This document shows positions 10,867-21,193 of a DNA stretch of 64,000 nucleotides, piece after piece. The notes beneath the pieces are model-generated. The model was given only the letters and a program-made list of their open reading frames with translations. It was not told where the DNA came from and made no database searches. Position 1 is the first letter of the stretch. Each line of letters starts with the position of its first letter. Origin of the DNA: Azorinus chamasolen (taxonomy: Eukaryota; Mollusca; Bivalvia; Cardiida; Solecurtidae); the NCBI GenBank assembly GCA_963576725.1, contig OY755243.1, forward strand, positions 75,786,106-75,850,105, written 5' to 3'. The position numbers were made by a program, and so were the translations under genes.

Positions 10867-11247
10867 ATAAACGCTCTTAATAGTCATATTAAGATTGATT
10901 TTCGCGTGCATGGCTCACAATTAAATATGAAAAATAATGTTTTGCAGTAATCTTAATTCATGGTCATCCGGCGTGAAATTAAGAGACATTAAAATGCCTG
11001 ACAAATAATTCGAGTCTTGACATTATAGATAGGCAATAGCTTTCAGGTGTCACATTAGCATACTCTGAACATTCCAAAGTCAAACAGAATCCGGACAAAA
11101 ATTCAATCGATCGCAAATTAATCAAAAAGTTATTTCTTAATCCCTTAGTGATATGCTGACACACGCTTGCTTTATGTCCTGACAGATTCCCTGCCACCCA
11201 GAAAATATGCGTATCTCGGGGAAAACAATCGTAACACCCTCATAACC
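10867..11247. other. Unassigned stretch
   Basis: Nothing recognised on either strand. Confidence 0.5.
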
Positions 11248-11360
11248 TATGGTGGAATATTTATGCCACCACTTAACTACTTAGCGTTCGCTAATTGTTT
11301 TACATTAATAAACAAAGTGAAAACTAAGTGGATAAGTGTTGGCAGAAATATGCCACCATA
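11248..11360. mobile_element. Family Q inverted-repeat element (short copy)
   Basis: Ends TATGGTGGAATATTTATGCC and GGCAGAAATATGCCACCATA are inverted copies; each end is itself a small hairpin (GGTGG...CCACC). Related ends flank 19841-20597. Confidence 0.65.
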
Positions 11361-11504
11361 AAAGTCAATTACAATATTGTCATCTGTTGTTTTTCAATGT
11401 AGTATGTTTTCATATCGTTTCATAAATACGACCATAATTATTATCACAGGCAGTGTTAGGTCGTTAGGTTGTGTTCCAAACTGCTTGATAACCTTTAACC
11501 CGAT

Positions 11505-11640
11505 GTTTAACGCGCCTTTGCAAACATCTTGGATCCAGATGGGACTCCGAGTAACTCGCATCTCATCAGGATCCAAGCTGTTTGACACTCGGCCAATACT
11601 GTCTCAAACGCTTGATGGAATCGGAAGTAGTCACTATTGC
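11505..11640. mobile_element. Family C2 MITE (reverse), partial
   Basis: Stem 11519-11585 (ATCTTGGATCCAGATGGGAC) followed by the C2 signature GTTTGACACTCGG and AAACGCTTGATGGAATCGGA. Confidence 0.7.
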
Positions 11641-11706
11641 ACCAAGTACAAATATGAGCAAACATTTGTTTCCACAGAGAAGGCAATATCTAATATGATC
11701 ACGAAT

Positions 11707-11956
11707 TTAACCCTTCTCTTGCTGAATTTTAAAATATATTTCTCCTTCTTTACACATGCCCTGTGGTATAATTACAGATATCGTCACTGTCTACAATTAT
11801 TTCTCTGTGTAATCAATGCTGTGGAGTGCACTGGTTGCACAATCAACTTGTAAATAGTGCAGACCCTGATGAGACAGCTCCTGCAGGAGCTGTCTCATCT
11901 GGGTCTTCACTATTTGCAAATGGGTATATTGACGTGAATAGTAAGGGAAGGGTTAA
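11707..11956. mobile_element. Family E palindromic MITE
   Basis: TTAACCCTTCTCTTGCTG to AAGGGAAGGGTTAA, 250 bp. Stem GACAGCTCCTGCAGGAGCTG. Body GTGCACTGGTTGCACAATCA. The 158-codon ORF across it is an artefact of the element. Confidence 0.9.
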
Positions 11957-11974
11957 TCCTCTCTATAGCAGTCA

Positions 11975-12050
11975 TTTACCGAGTGTCAAACAGCTTGGAT
12001 CCTGATGAGACACCGAGTAACTCGGCATCTCATCCGAATCCAATATACTT
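11975..12050. mobile_element. Family C2 stem fragment
   Basis: ACCGAGTGTCAAACAGCTTG then GACACCGAGTAACTCGGCATC tip; the right arm breaks off. Confidence 0.6.
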
Positions 12051-12230
12051 CTATGAGACTTTTGAGTGGCGCAGAGCAAGCGAAGGGTTTACCTGTTTTC
12101 CGAAGTTGGATGACACCTGTCACGAAAGTGCTGATCTTGTTTAAAGGTGGCCTATGGCGACTAAGACGGCGAGAGAGTTCATAATCACGCACAGATATAC
12201 ATACTTACCAATATTGTTAACTAGACATAT

Positions 12231-12481
12231 TTAACCCTTCACTTCATATAAACACATTTTCACACATTTTCAAAAAGAGTAGACCCAGATCAGACGGCTC
12301 CTATAGGAGCCATCTGATAAGGGTCTGCTCTGTTTGCTCATGGAATTCTATAGATGTGATATTAAAGTTTCTGCTAAGGTAAGAAAATATCCTGTGTTCA
12401 TATACCCTTATAAAAGTTAAGGTAATAAATATTCATGATGTCATTATTTCTTACATGAATATTGAACTGGTAAAGTGTTAA
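12231..12481. mobile_element. Family A2 palindromic MITE (reverse orientation)
   Basis: TTAACCCTTCACTTCATATA to GGTAAAGTGTTAA. Strong stem with the CGGCTCCTATAGGAGCCATC tip; body ATTCATGATGTCATTATTTC. Confidence 0.9.
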
Positions 12482-12960
12482 TGCTAGGCCTAACATCAAT
12501 ATGTACATGTATATTGTTTGGTCTCATATGTACGTCATTTCAGTAAATATGTTATTGGTAGAAATGCAACACATTTACTTTGAGTTGGGCTTTACGACAC
12601 CACAACACTGAACAAGTTAATGGTGCCAGTACAGGAGAAAAGTTGCAGGATCCACGTCTCATTTACATCGAGATGAGATAGTGTAAAGTGAGATATGTAT
12701 CAAGACACTTAACACCTGCTGGAGAATCAGAGATGCGGATACTTCAGTTTCCGTTTAAAACTCATATTAGTTGCGCCTCTTACGATTATGCAATGGTGAA
12801 CAGTGATCCCAATTTATATGCATTCAGGCACGCCCCAGAACCACATGGGCGCAATACATTAGTACGGAAAGGCAACGGTATGCAAAATGCTATCTTGATA
12901 AACAGATATTGATTCACCCTACTTACCATAGCTATCCATTCAGCCATTTGCAAAGCTGAA
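12482..12960. other. Unassigned stretch
   Basis: No element recognised; overlapping plus and minus ORFs of 72-74 codons mirror one another and show no domain. Confidence 0.5.
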
Positions 12961-13143
12961 TACAGCGAACCTGTCTTTATCAGCCATAAAAAGTGTCTAA
13001 GCATGGGTCTGTAAGGCAGATGGTAGCTTAATGCAGGTCAAAAGCTTTCTGCATTTCTTTTGCCTTGTAATTAAGCAACCATCTGCTTTTTGAGATTTAT
13101 ATGTTCAATAAATGAATGACCGCTTAGGACAGGTTTTACTGTA
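12961..13143. mobile_element. Family I palindromic MITE, TA target
   Basis: TA-CAGCGAACCTGTCTT to AGGTTTTACTG-TA. Stem GCAGATGGTAGCTTAATGCA with part of the tip deleted. Right side GTTCAATAAATGAATGACCG is the I signature. Confidence 0.85.
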
Positions 13144-13274
13144 ATTCAAGTATGCACCAGATTGATAATTTTGCCTTTAATCTGTTGAATTATTAAAACC
13201 AGATCCTCCTACCTCTCTGAATATTTATTAAACGAAAAGTTTTTATCAAATTTTATCACTGAAGAAAATGTTTC

Positions 13275-13503
13275 TTAGCCCTTTCCCTCATATTGACGAC
13301 TTTTGAGGACTCTGTAAAAGTCACTTTGTGAAACCATTGTGATAAATAGAGCATTTGCTCCTATAGGAGCAAATGCTCTATTTATTACAATGGTTTCAAA
13401 CTACAAAATTCTAAACTTTTCCTTTTCTCTAGTTAATACTCCTTTTCGATATATTTGTTCAAAGTGGTTGGATCTAAAAATAGCCTATGAGGTAATGGGT
13501 TAA
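13275..13503. mobile_element. Family B palindromic MITE
   Basis: Stem 13330-13397 AACCATTGTGATAAATAGAG with the TTTGCTCCTATAGGAGCAAA tip. Right end GAGGTAATGGGTTAA; left target decayed to TTAG. Confidence 0.9.
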
Positions 13504-13622
13504 GGCAAACTATGCAGACTCTGGTCAGAGGACTCCTCTAGGACTCCTCTTAACCGGGTTATATACACTGTTTGAAAGTGTCGGTACATTCGACCATTCG
13601 TTTTCCTCATTGAAAGGGTTAA
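13500..13622. mobile_element. Family K MITE (short)
   Basis: Shares its left TTAA with the B copy and ends TGAAAGGGTTAA. Stem AACTATGCAGACTCTGGTCA with the GGACTCCTCTAGGA tip. Confidence 0.65.
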
Positions 13623-13979
13623 TCCAGTCAATCTAATAATCTGTTTCATGCAGTTAAATGTGACATGTTTATGGCTGACCTTCAAGTTGAAATAGACAGA
13701 TGCACATTTATTAAACATTGCAAGGCATTCCAACCTTTTTGTATTGGATTCTCGTATTCAAGAGTGCATCCCGACTTCAGATACGCACACCTTGTCTGGC
13801 ATTGATAAGCACAGCCCTGACGGCAATAAATACGCATCAACATTGTCAGCTAAGACAATATTTTTGGTTGTAAATCGTTGTAGTCAGACCGTTTTGATTA
13901 ACACAAATATCTTAAGTAAGGAGGAAAGTCGATGCAGTAATATTTGTGAACATGTTGGAATACTTTAAAGTTCATTAAA
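13623..13979. other. Unassigned stretch
   Basis: A 74-codon plus-strand ORF (13744-13968) has no recognised domain, nearby splice pattern or homology; no element seen. Confidence 0.5.
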
Positions 13980-14180
13980 TACAGCAAACTATGCGAGCAT
14001 TAAACAGAAGTCTTGTTTGTGGAGTCATTGGGACATGTGACAACTTAATGCAGGACAAAAGTAATGCAAAAAGCTCCCATAGGAGCTTTTATGCATTAAT
14101 TTTGTCTTGCATTAGCAAGTTCCACTTGATTTTAAGATTCATATATTAAACCAATAAACGCTTAGACAAGTTCTACTGTA
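13980..14180. mobile_element. Family I palindromic MITE
   Basis: TA-flanked (TACAGCAAAC to GTTCTACTG-TA). Stem ACAACTTAATGCAGGACAAA and AAAGCTCCCATAGGAGCTTT tip. Confidence 0.8.
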
Positions 14181-14182
14181 AA

Positions 14183-14431
14183 TTAACCCTTCGCTTGCTA
14201 TTCACGTCAATATACCTACCTGTAAATAGTTAAGACCCAGATGAGACAGCTCCTGCAGGAGCTGTCTCATCAGGGTCTGCACCATTTACAAGTTGATTGT
14301 GCAACCAGTGCACTCCATAGCAGTGATTGTACAGCGAAATACTTGTAAACAGTGAAGATATATGTAATTATACAACAGGGCATGGGTAAAGAAGGAGAAT
14401 GTATTTTAAAATTTAGCAAGAGAAGGGTTAA
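14183..14431. mobile_element. Family E palindromic MITE
   Basis: TTAACCCTTCGCTTGCTATT to GAGAAGGGTTAA. Opposite orientation to the 11707 copy and nearly identical in the stem. Confidence 0.9.
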
Positions 14432-14504
14432 ATAAAATAACGTTCAATAAGTGATCATTGAAAGAGCGTATCCCTTTGCAACCACACGAAAATCTGTAAT
14501 AACA

Positions 14505-14580
14505 TTTGCAAACAGTTTGGATCAGTCTGAGACACTGAATAACTAGGCATTTCATCAGAATCCAAACTGTTTGACACTCT
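14505..14580. mobile_element. Family C stem
   Basis: TTTGCAAACAGTTTGGATCA paired with GAATCCAAACTGTTTGACAC; termini not found. Confidence 0.6.
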
Positions 14581-14836
14581 GCCTATGTTTGGAAATAACA
14601 TGAATGAAAACTCCACATTGAAGCCTGCAGTGGATAGTCTCAATATGTGAATTAGGTTTTGCATCTAAAGTAGTAAAACAGTATCTTGAATGTGAATATC
14701 ATTGACTCGAATTGTTTGCTCGATTGGGGAAGTTTAGAACCGTTGCGGGTGACACATTATAAACACTAAACAGTGGGACAAAGTAATATGTTTAAGCAAA
14801 GTAAGAAGTGCGCTGTGGGTTAAGATATTTTAACTT

Positions 14837-15355
14837 TTAAGATATTTCACAATTTGCTCTGTGATTCGTTCATGTAAGAAATAGTGACATCATGAATAGT
14901 AGTTACATGTAGATGATTTTTTACAATGCCATGCAGTATTAATCCTTTCCCTGGTGAATATTCATGTAGGAAATAATGACGTCATGAATATTAATAAGAT
15001 TATTTTTTATAAAGGCATATGAACACAGGACATTTTGGCTCAGGCAGAAGCTGTAGAATCAGATTTATATTACATCATAAGCAAACAGAGCAGATCCTGA
15101 TCAGACGGCTCCTATAGGAGCCGTCTGATCTGGGTCTACTCTGTTTGCAGATGCGTCAAAATGCGCTTACATAAAGGAAAGGTTTAAACACGGGAAAGTT
15201 TGGTCATGGCAGAAATTGTAGAATCAGATATATATATGTAGTTCTATAAGCAAACAGAGCAGGCCCTGATCAGACGTCCTCTACAGGAGCCGTCTGATCT
15301 AGGTCAACTCTGTTTGCAAAGGCTTTAAAAGACATATATGGAGCAAAAGGGTTAA
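14837..15355. mobile_element. Family A2 MITE split by another A2
   Basis: Left half (TTCATGTAAGAAATAGTGAC...) stops at an internal TTAA and resumes after the inner copy with ACACGGGAAAGTTTGG. Removing the inner element restores a continuous A2 ending AAGGGTTAA. The second stem is at 15250-15320. Confidence 0.8.
14939..15187. mobile_element. Family A2 palindromic MITE (inner copy)
   Basis: TTAATCCTTTCCCTGG to GGAAAGGTTTAA with an intact stem (CAGACGGCTCCTATAGGAGC). It is inserted in a TTAA of the outer A2. Confidence 0.9.
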
Positions 15356-15638
15356 ACAAACTCTGAATGTAACGTGTCAAACTATCTAAACTTATATTGC
15401 TGACGAGTTTGATACACTGCTTGTCATTAGCGGGCGTGATAAAGATAAAACAGAAACAAATTTCTTTGATCTTGGCCACCTTGTTCAGTGTTTGCCTCTC
15501 CACTGTACTGGGCTTGTGTAAATATTTGGGCTCTTTTGGCATCTCTAGGTAAACATTGAAGAACGAAGTTCACCTCTCCGATAACCTTTAACCTTTAGGG
15601 GATGGAAAAAGTGTCGTCTGTGGTGACCTGGGAAACTC
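15356..15638. other. Unassigned spacer
   Basis: No gene or element recognised; the overlapping 90-codon reverse ORF extends into the A2 element. Confidence 0.5.
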
Positions 15639-16057
15639 TATAGTAGAAATTGTCTTAATCCATTCCCTCTTATTGACGACGTTTGACGACTCTGTAAAAG
15701 TCACTTTGTGAAACCATTGTGATAAATAGAGCATTTGCTCCTATGGGAGCAAATGGTCTATTTATCACAATGGTTTTAAACTATAAAATTCTAAATTTTT
15801 CCTTTTCTCTAGTTAATGCTCATTTTTGGTAGATTTATTCAAAGAGGTTGTATCCAAATATAGCCTATGACGTAATGGGTTAAGCGGTCATCAAAAAGGG
15901 GCTTATTATGGGCCTGTAAGGCAGATTATAGTTTAATGCAGGTCAAAAGTAATGCTAGAAGCTTTCTGCATTACTTTTTCCCTGTATTAGGCAACCATCT
16001 ACTTTTTTTAGATTCCTATAGTCAATAAATGAATGACCGCTTAGGAGAGGTTCTACA
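15639..16057. mobile_element. Family I MITE interrupted by a B element
   Basis: Left end TA-TAGTAGAAATTGTC is separated by B from GCGGTCATCAAAAAG and the I stem (AGTTTAATGCAGGTCAAAAG). Right end AGGTTCTACAAGG is decayed. Confidence 0.8.
15655..15883. mobile_element. Family B palindromic MITE inside an I element
   Basis: TTAA target duplicated exactly in the host sequence CTGTC-TTAA-GCGGTC. Stem tip GCATTTGCTCCTATGGGAGC. Confidence 0.9.
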
Positions 16058-16139
16058 AGGGGGTTGGATCCCTGTCAGGACCGTAAAATGTTTGACTCTG
16101 CTTTGAGAATGCCGAGAAAAAAATGTTGCTTGCATAAAT

Positions 16140-16215
16140 CGTCGCCCACCTCAGTTACTCGACGGCTGATCTGGATTCAAGCTGTCCATTGCGAGTCATG
16201 TCGCATATTGCGCTA
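16140..16215. mobile_element. Family C2 right-half fragment
   Basis: CAGTTACTCGACGGCTGATC, GGATTCAAGCTGT and GCGAGTCATGTCGC are the C2 right arm and flank. Confidence 0.5.
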
Positions 16216-16371
16216 TAAGTAATAGAAGAGAAACACACATGAACTGGAGCAGACGACAATTTCCTAACGTGCTGTAGATTACTCATTCGTCTGTCGAAGA
16301 TAAAAAATAACCCTGCCCATGCATGTATACACCGTTTACTAAGAGATTCAATTATGTTTGTTAAGCATAAC

Positions 16372-16819
16372 TACAGTAGAGCTCCTCTTAAGCGACTACA
16401 AAGTATCCCATTACGTCATAGGCTATTTTCAGATCCCACCTCTTTGAATAAATCTACCAAAAAGGAGCATTAACTAGAGAAAAGGAAAATGTTAGAATTT
16501 TGTAGTTTGAAACAATTGGGATAAATAGAGCATTTGCTCCTATTATCTATAAATAGAGCAAATGCTCTATTTATCACAATTGTTTCAACAGGTGAATTTT
16601 GCAGAGGCGTCAAAAGGCGTCAATATGAGGGAATGGGTTAAATAAACATACGTGTCTTCAAAGCAGATGGCTACTTAATGCAGGACGAAAGTTAAGCAGA
16701 AAACTCCTATATGAGCTTTCTGCATTACTTTCGCCTTGCATTAAGCCACCATATGCGTCTGCGACCGACTCTTTTATTAAGCATCTTTTTGGGGGTCGCA
16801 TTAGAGGGGTTTTACTGTA
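16372..16819. mobile_element. Family I' MITE interrupted by a B element
   Basis: TA-CAGTAGAGCTCCTCTTAAG...GACTAC is followed by B and then ATAAACATACGTGTCTTC. The stem GCTACTTAATGCAGGACGAA and right end GGTCGCATTAGAGGGGTTTT follow, closing at TA. Confidence 0.85.
16403..16641. mobile_element. Family B palindromic MITE inside I'
   Basis: GTTTGAAACAATTGGGATAA stem; the tip carries a small extra duplication (TATCTATAAATAGAGC). Right TTAA intact, left decayed. Confidence 0.85.
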
Positions 16820-17027
16820 TTCCTAATCAAAGATTAAACTTTTTCAAATGTCTAGATTATTCTGTAAGAGATAACCAGCCCGTTCGTCTCATTTATGGAA
16901 TGTAAACATATTTTTGAGTTATTATATACGAGTCGAGTTGCCTGTACAGCGTGAACTCTGCAACAGCTGCCATGACATGGTTCAGCATATTATGTAATAG
17001 CAAAATCACTATTGGCACCACGTTCGA

Positions 17028-17052
17028 TAGATAGACAGATATATATATATAT

Positions 17053-17086
<34 letters not shown>

Positions 17087-17110
17087 TTATAGATTTATAG
17101 ATAGATTTAT
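17028..17110. repeat. (GATA)n microsatellite
   Basis: TATA run, then GATA repeats, then GATTTATA variants. Confidence 0.95.
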
Positions 17111-17127
17111 TTCAATATTGTGCAACT

Positions 17128-17345
17128 TATAAGCTTTTGATCGGTTCCATCCTTATATATGGATGTGATATTTGGACATCTTTGCAAACAGTTTGGATCC
17201 AGATGATACCCGGTGTCTCATCAGGATCCAATATGTATACTATTAGGATTATGTTTACGAAATAGAAATAAAGGGGGGATAAATATGAAAAATGAAGCTG
17301 ACGACATCTTTTGCAGACTACAATACTTGGCAGTGACAGGGTTAA
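17128..17345. mobile_element. Family C1 MITE
   Basis: Stem 17182-17238 (AACAGTTTGGATCCAGATGA). Right end GGCAGTGACAGGGTTAA shares its TTAA with the next A1 copy; left end approximate. Confidence 0.7.
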
Positions 17346-17590
17346 CCCTTTCGCTGTCCTATCATTATTCCAATTTTTAATACCTACTGAATATTCATGG
17401 ATAAAATAGTTATCATGAATCTGGAAGGTGGAACATTGTAGCTATTTTAGAAAGTAAAGAGACATATCTATCAAATTCCACTAGCAAACAGAGCAGACCC
17501 TGATCAGACGGCTCCTATAGGAGCCGTCTGATCTGGGTCTACTCTGTTTGCAAATGCGTGAAAACACGTTTATATGAGGGAAAGGGTTAA
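17342..17590. mobile_element. Family A1 palindromic MITE
   Basis: TTAACCCTTTCGCTGTCC to GGGAAAGGGTTAA, 249 bp, long side first (GGAAGGTGGAACATTG, TTTTAGAAAGTAAAG). Stem near-perfect. Confidence 0.92.
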
Positions 17591-17598
17591 TAAATGTC

Positions 17599-17840
17599 TG
17601 CTGATACCCATATAAGAAATAATAATAATAATATTAATTACATGTAATATCAATTTCTATAAATATTTATTTCATAATGGTATATGGACACAGAAATGTT
17701 TAGCCTTTGTAGGAACTACTGAATCAGACCTATATATAAGCAAACAGAGCAGACCCTGATCAGAAAGCTCTTATGTAGGAGCTGTCTAATCTGGGTCTAC
17801 TCTGTTTGCAAATGGGCAATACTGCGTATGAATCAAGAAA
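17599..17840. mobile_element. Family A2 palindromic MITE
   Basis: A2 body with an ATAATAATAAT expansion. Stem 17738-17810 GCAAACAGAGCAGACCCTGA. Right end decayed. Confidence 0.75.
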
Positions 17841-17930
17841 ATACTTGCGCAGGAGATGCTTGTAAAATATGAACGGGTGAATGCCAATTTCTCAGCTGCC
17901 ATTGAGAGGTAAACGAAGAGACCTACATTT

Positions 17931-18144
17931 TTAACTCTTTCCCCGCTGTGAAAAAGTAATGTCTTCTCAATTTTAGATATGACGCAATCGTGACTACGTC
18001 CGATTCGATCAAGCTTTTGAGAAACTACTGACCAAGTGTCAAACAGCTTGGATCCTGATGAGACGCCGAGTTACTCTGCGTCTCATCTGGATCCAAGCTG
18101 TTTGCAAATGCGAGTCAGGGCGCGGATAGTGAGGTACGGGTTAA
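17931..18144. mobile_element. Family C2 palindromic MITE
   Basis: TTAACTCTTTCCCCGC to GGTACGGGTTAA, 214 bp. C2 body ATTCGATCAAGCTTTTGAGA. Stem CAGCTTGGATCCTGATGAGA. Confidence 0.9.
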
Positions 18145-18220
18145 GTGTCATATAATTGGCAGGTATTCGTAAGGTAACATCCCGAGGACACCCAGGGTGG
18201 CTTGTTCTATTAATGCTACC

Positions 18221-18415
18221 TTAACGACGCCAAATATATTTCGTCTGCTAAGAATATCGTCTGTTTCGGGTTTCAAAGTCGAAATTTCTTCGATTTTTAA
18301 TTAAAATGTCAAATTGTTTGGATTCTGATTAGAATCCAATTTACTCGGCGTTTCATCTAGATCCAAATTGTCCGCAAAGGTTATTTATTGATAATTCACC
18401 GATGGCGACAAAAGT
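18221..18415. mobile_element. Family C MITE (decayed)
   Basis: TTAACGACGCCAAATATATT left end with TTCGTCTGC and ATCGTCTG; the stem TCAAATTGTTTGGATTCTGA is imperfect; right end uncertain. Confidence 0.6.
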
Positions 18416-18827
18416 GCTAATCATTGCAGAACGTTATTTTCAAGTCAACGATTTTGCGGGGTTTTGAATTGGCAAAAACGTTCGTGCAGTTAGTACATAT
18501 CTGTAACATTTTTATGGCACGACCAGACACTCAATGTTTGGGGTTTTGTGCCGTAACTAAGAATGGAATGATAATTACATCTTTGTATGATTACATCAGA
18601 AGTTTTACAGGGTTTTACAGGGTTATAATTTCGTTTTTTATATGCACGTTACAGTGAAAGCAATAATGTTTTTGCTAAACTGAAAAACGACTCCGTCATT
18701 ACTGTACCTTTTTCACACATTCTCTTTGCATGCTGGCAGCGAATACAGTAAATTCTCTCTTAACCGATGTTTTCAAATGCAGTGAAAGTTTTCAAATTTA
18801 AGTGTCAGTCTTTAAGTTTAACTCTTT
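18416..18827. other. Unassigned stretch
   Basis: A 77-codon plus-strand ORF (18424-18657) has no recognisable domain; no element seen. Confidence 0.5.
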
Positions 18828-19031
18828 GCACGCTAGCGGCGAAACTGTGATTACTTATGCAAACAGTTTGGATCCAGATGAGACGCCGCATAATGCGGCG
18901 TCTCATCAGGATCCAAACTGTTTGTCACTTTGACCATATTTTTGCAAAGAAATGAGAGAAATATTATTTTTAGAATTGAAGCAGACGACAATTGTTACAG
19001 ACGAAAAATTACTTAGCGTGCAAAGAGTTAA
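18828..19031. mobile_element. Family C1 palindromic MITE
   Basis: TTAACTCTTTGCACGC to GCGTGCAAAGAGTTAA, 204 bp, perfectly matched ends. Stem tip GACGCCGCATAATGCGGCGT rather than the usual GAGTTACTC. Confidence 0.92.
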
Positions 19032-19131
19032 ACAATGTCGTCTGTTATAGGTTTACAAGTGAACTTTCGTTGGAGCACATAATTGGAATATCAAACACCC
19101 GGATGAGACACTGTCTATAGTGACGTGAACG

Positions 19132-19311
19132 TTAACTGTTTCGCTGCCAGTGTCGCATCTGTAATTACCTAAGCAAACAGTTTGGATCCAGATGAGACGC
19201 CGAGAAACTCTCATCTGGATCCAAACTGTTTGCAAAAGGTAATGACAGAATCGGCCGTTGTAACACGCCAGGCGTGTTGCTTTCCGGCGACGACAGCGGT
19301 GAATACGTTAA
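19132..19311. mobile_element. Family C3 palindromic MITE
   Basis: TTAACTGTTTCGCTGCC to GCGGTGAATACGTTAA. Stem tip shortened by deletion. The right flank CGCCAGGCGTGTTGCTTTCC defines the C3 variant. Confidence 0.85.
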
Positions 19312-19474
19312 TGATCAGAAATAAAGTAATAATACATCCGATATATTACTTCACTAACATTTCTGTTGAATACAATAAGTCAATACTGACCATTCTCTAA
19401 CCATGGCGACAGTTCGTCACCTGGTCAACAAGCAACTTTGGGCCACGTTCATTGTTTGCTTTATCTTGTTCATT

Positions 19475-19713
19475 TTAAATCTTTGGCGCCAAGTAGTTTT
19501 CGTCTGCAAACATTGTCGTCTGTTCTTCCTTCAATTTATTCTCTAAGACGCAAGTGGTGTGTCAAACTGGATCCTGATAAGACGCCGGGTTACTCCATGT
19601 TTCATCTGGATCCAATATGGTTGTAAAGGTTATCACATACATGTATTCGCAGACTCGCCCGATGCAAAGCTCTGTTAGTCGCTTTCCGGCGACTTCGTCG
19701 GTGAAAGGGTTAA
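19475..19713. mobile_element. Family C3 palindromic MITE
   Basis: TTAAATCTTTGGCGCC to GTCGGTGAAAGGGTTAA. Same CTTTCCGGCGAC flank as the previous copy; stem ACTGGATCCTGATAAGACGC. Confidence 0.85.
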
Positions 19714-19840
19714 GCAATCGATGAGTGTTCAGTCATAACCTCTTGGGCATAATGCCACTTCGAGCGCCAAGCGTTCCACTTTCACAAGTCTGTCGTCACA
19801 TCAAGTTTTACATTTCTTTTACATTCACAATAACCAATGT

Positions 19841-20597
19841 CCGCCGCCACTTAACGTTCGCGAATATGTTCGTGTTAATATGCCATATACTATGTACAGT
19901 ATTAACTCTTTCGGCGCCAATGTCGCCTTTTGGCACCATTGAAAACAGTGCAGTCCCAGGTCAGATACCGCCTTTTCAAGGCGGCATCTGATATGGGACT
20001 TCACTGTTTTCTGTATTATTTTAGCCCAAGCATACAGGTTTTTAAAAACAAATGTTTTACTAATATAGGCCTACCTTTATTATTTTGTTTGGAAGTATAT
20101 TTAATATGAAATTATTATTGCAGACGACACTTTTAAATTTGGCGCCAAAAGAGCTAACTTGAACTAACTAGCTTTCACGAACAGGTTCGTATTAGTAATT
20201 CAGAAATCTAGCTAATACGTCAACATTCAAATACTTTCATGAAAACCAGTTACCTTAACTCGAATTGAGTCGCGACAGTGCCTTAAACGGCCGCCAGTTA
20301 ACTGGTAATTTATTTTTAACTGGAATGAGTTGACGAGTCGGTTATCTAAAAATAGACGGCGTATTTGCATTAAGTTTCAAAAGCGTTCGAGAACAGTTCG
20401 CGTACATGTTTGCGAATCATTTTAATAAAGTATCGGGTCCAATTGTGGCAGTATTAGGCACTAGCATGTCATTTTTCATGATTATAATTATAATATATTA
20501 AGATAACTTTAATGAAAATAGTATGTGAAATATTAACAAGTATAATTATGTTCGCGAACGTTGTGTGGTTATTTGGTGGCATACACATGCCACCATA
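19841..20597. mobile_element. Family Q inverted-repeat element (long copy)
   Basis: Left CACTTAACGTTCGCGAATAT and right ATGTTCGCGAACGTTGTG are inverted, and the right end closes with the GGTGGC...GCCACC hairpin seen at 11248. A D element sits inside. No ORF of note. Confidence 0.55.
19912..20156. mobile_element. Family D palindromic MITE
   Basis: TTAACTCTTTCGGCGCC to GGCGCCAAAAGAGCTAA. Stem CAGTCCCAGGTCAGATACCG with the CCGCCTTTTCAAGGCGG tip. Confidence 0.9.
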
Positions 20598-20620
20598 GCA
20601 CAGTTCAAGGAGAATTATAA

Positions 20621-20798
20621 TTCAGTAAAACACTGCCGATTTTTAAGACAGGTTACTGCTTAATGCAGGATGAAAGTCATACAGAAAGCTCCTTTGGGAG
20701 CTTTCTGCATGCCTTTCATCCTGCATTAAACAGCCCTTGCCTAAACATGTTTACATTTTTTATGTATCAAAATTTCAAATTATTGAGGTTTTACTGTA
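20621..20798. mobile_element. Family G MITE
   Basis: CAGTAAAACACTGCCGAT to GAGGTTTTACTG-TA. Stem TGCTTAATGCAGGATGAAAG and AAAGCTCCTTTGGGAGCTTT tip. Confidence 0.8.
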
Positions 20799-20990
20799 CA
20801 TGAAAACATACTTTTTGTTGAACAGGGCTTAAGACCGTAAAAATGACACTTGTTTAAGAAGAGCAAAAAACTAATACAACATGGTTGCATGCATTCAAAT
20901 GTATCTGACCGAGAGACTTGTCGACTTCAGTCCTGGGTGTTCCCGTGGCTTGGCGCTCCTGTAATTGCAACGTGCAACGAGACGTGCTAA

Positions 20991-21193
20991 TTAACGTGTT
21001 GCCTGCTATTAAAATGAAATCTGCTTAAAAACTCCGATTCTGTTAGCATTTTCACTGACTTCTGATTCGTTGAAGCTTTTGAGAAACAACTGATCGAGTG
21101 TCAAACAGCATGGATCCCAATGAGATGCCGAGCGTCTCGGCGTATACTCTGGTTCAGATGTGTTTCTAAATGACAGGTCGCGCAAAGGGTTAA
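20991..21193. mobile_element. Family C2 MITE
   Basis: C2 body GATTCGTTGAAGCTTTTGAG; stem decayed on the right (CTCTGGTTCAGATGTG). Right TTAA shared with the next A2. Confidence 0.8.

Noticed and set aside
11377..11853. 158-codon plus-strand ORF
   Set aside because: Lies across a C2 stem and the E MITE; composition and frame are explained by the elements.
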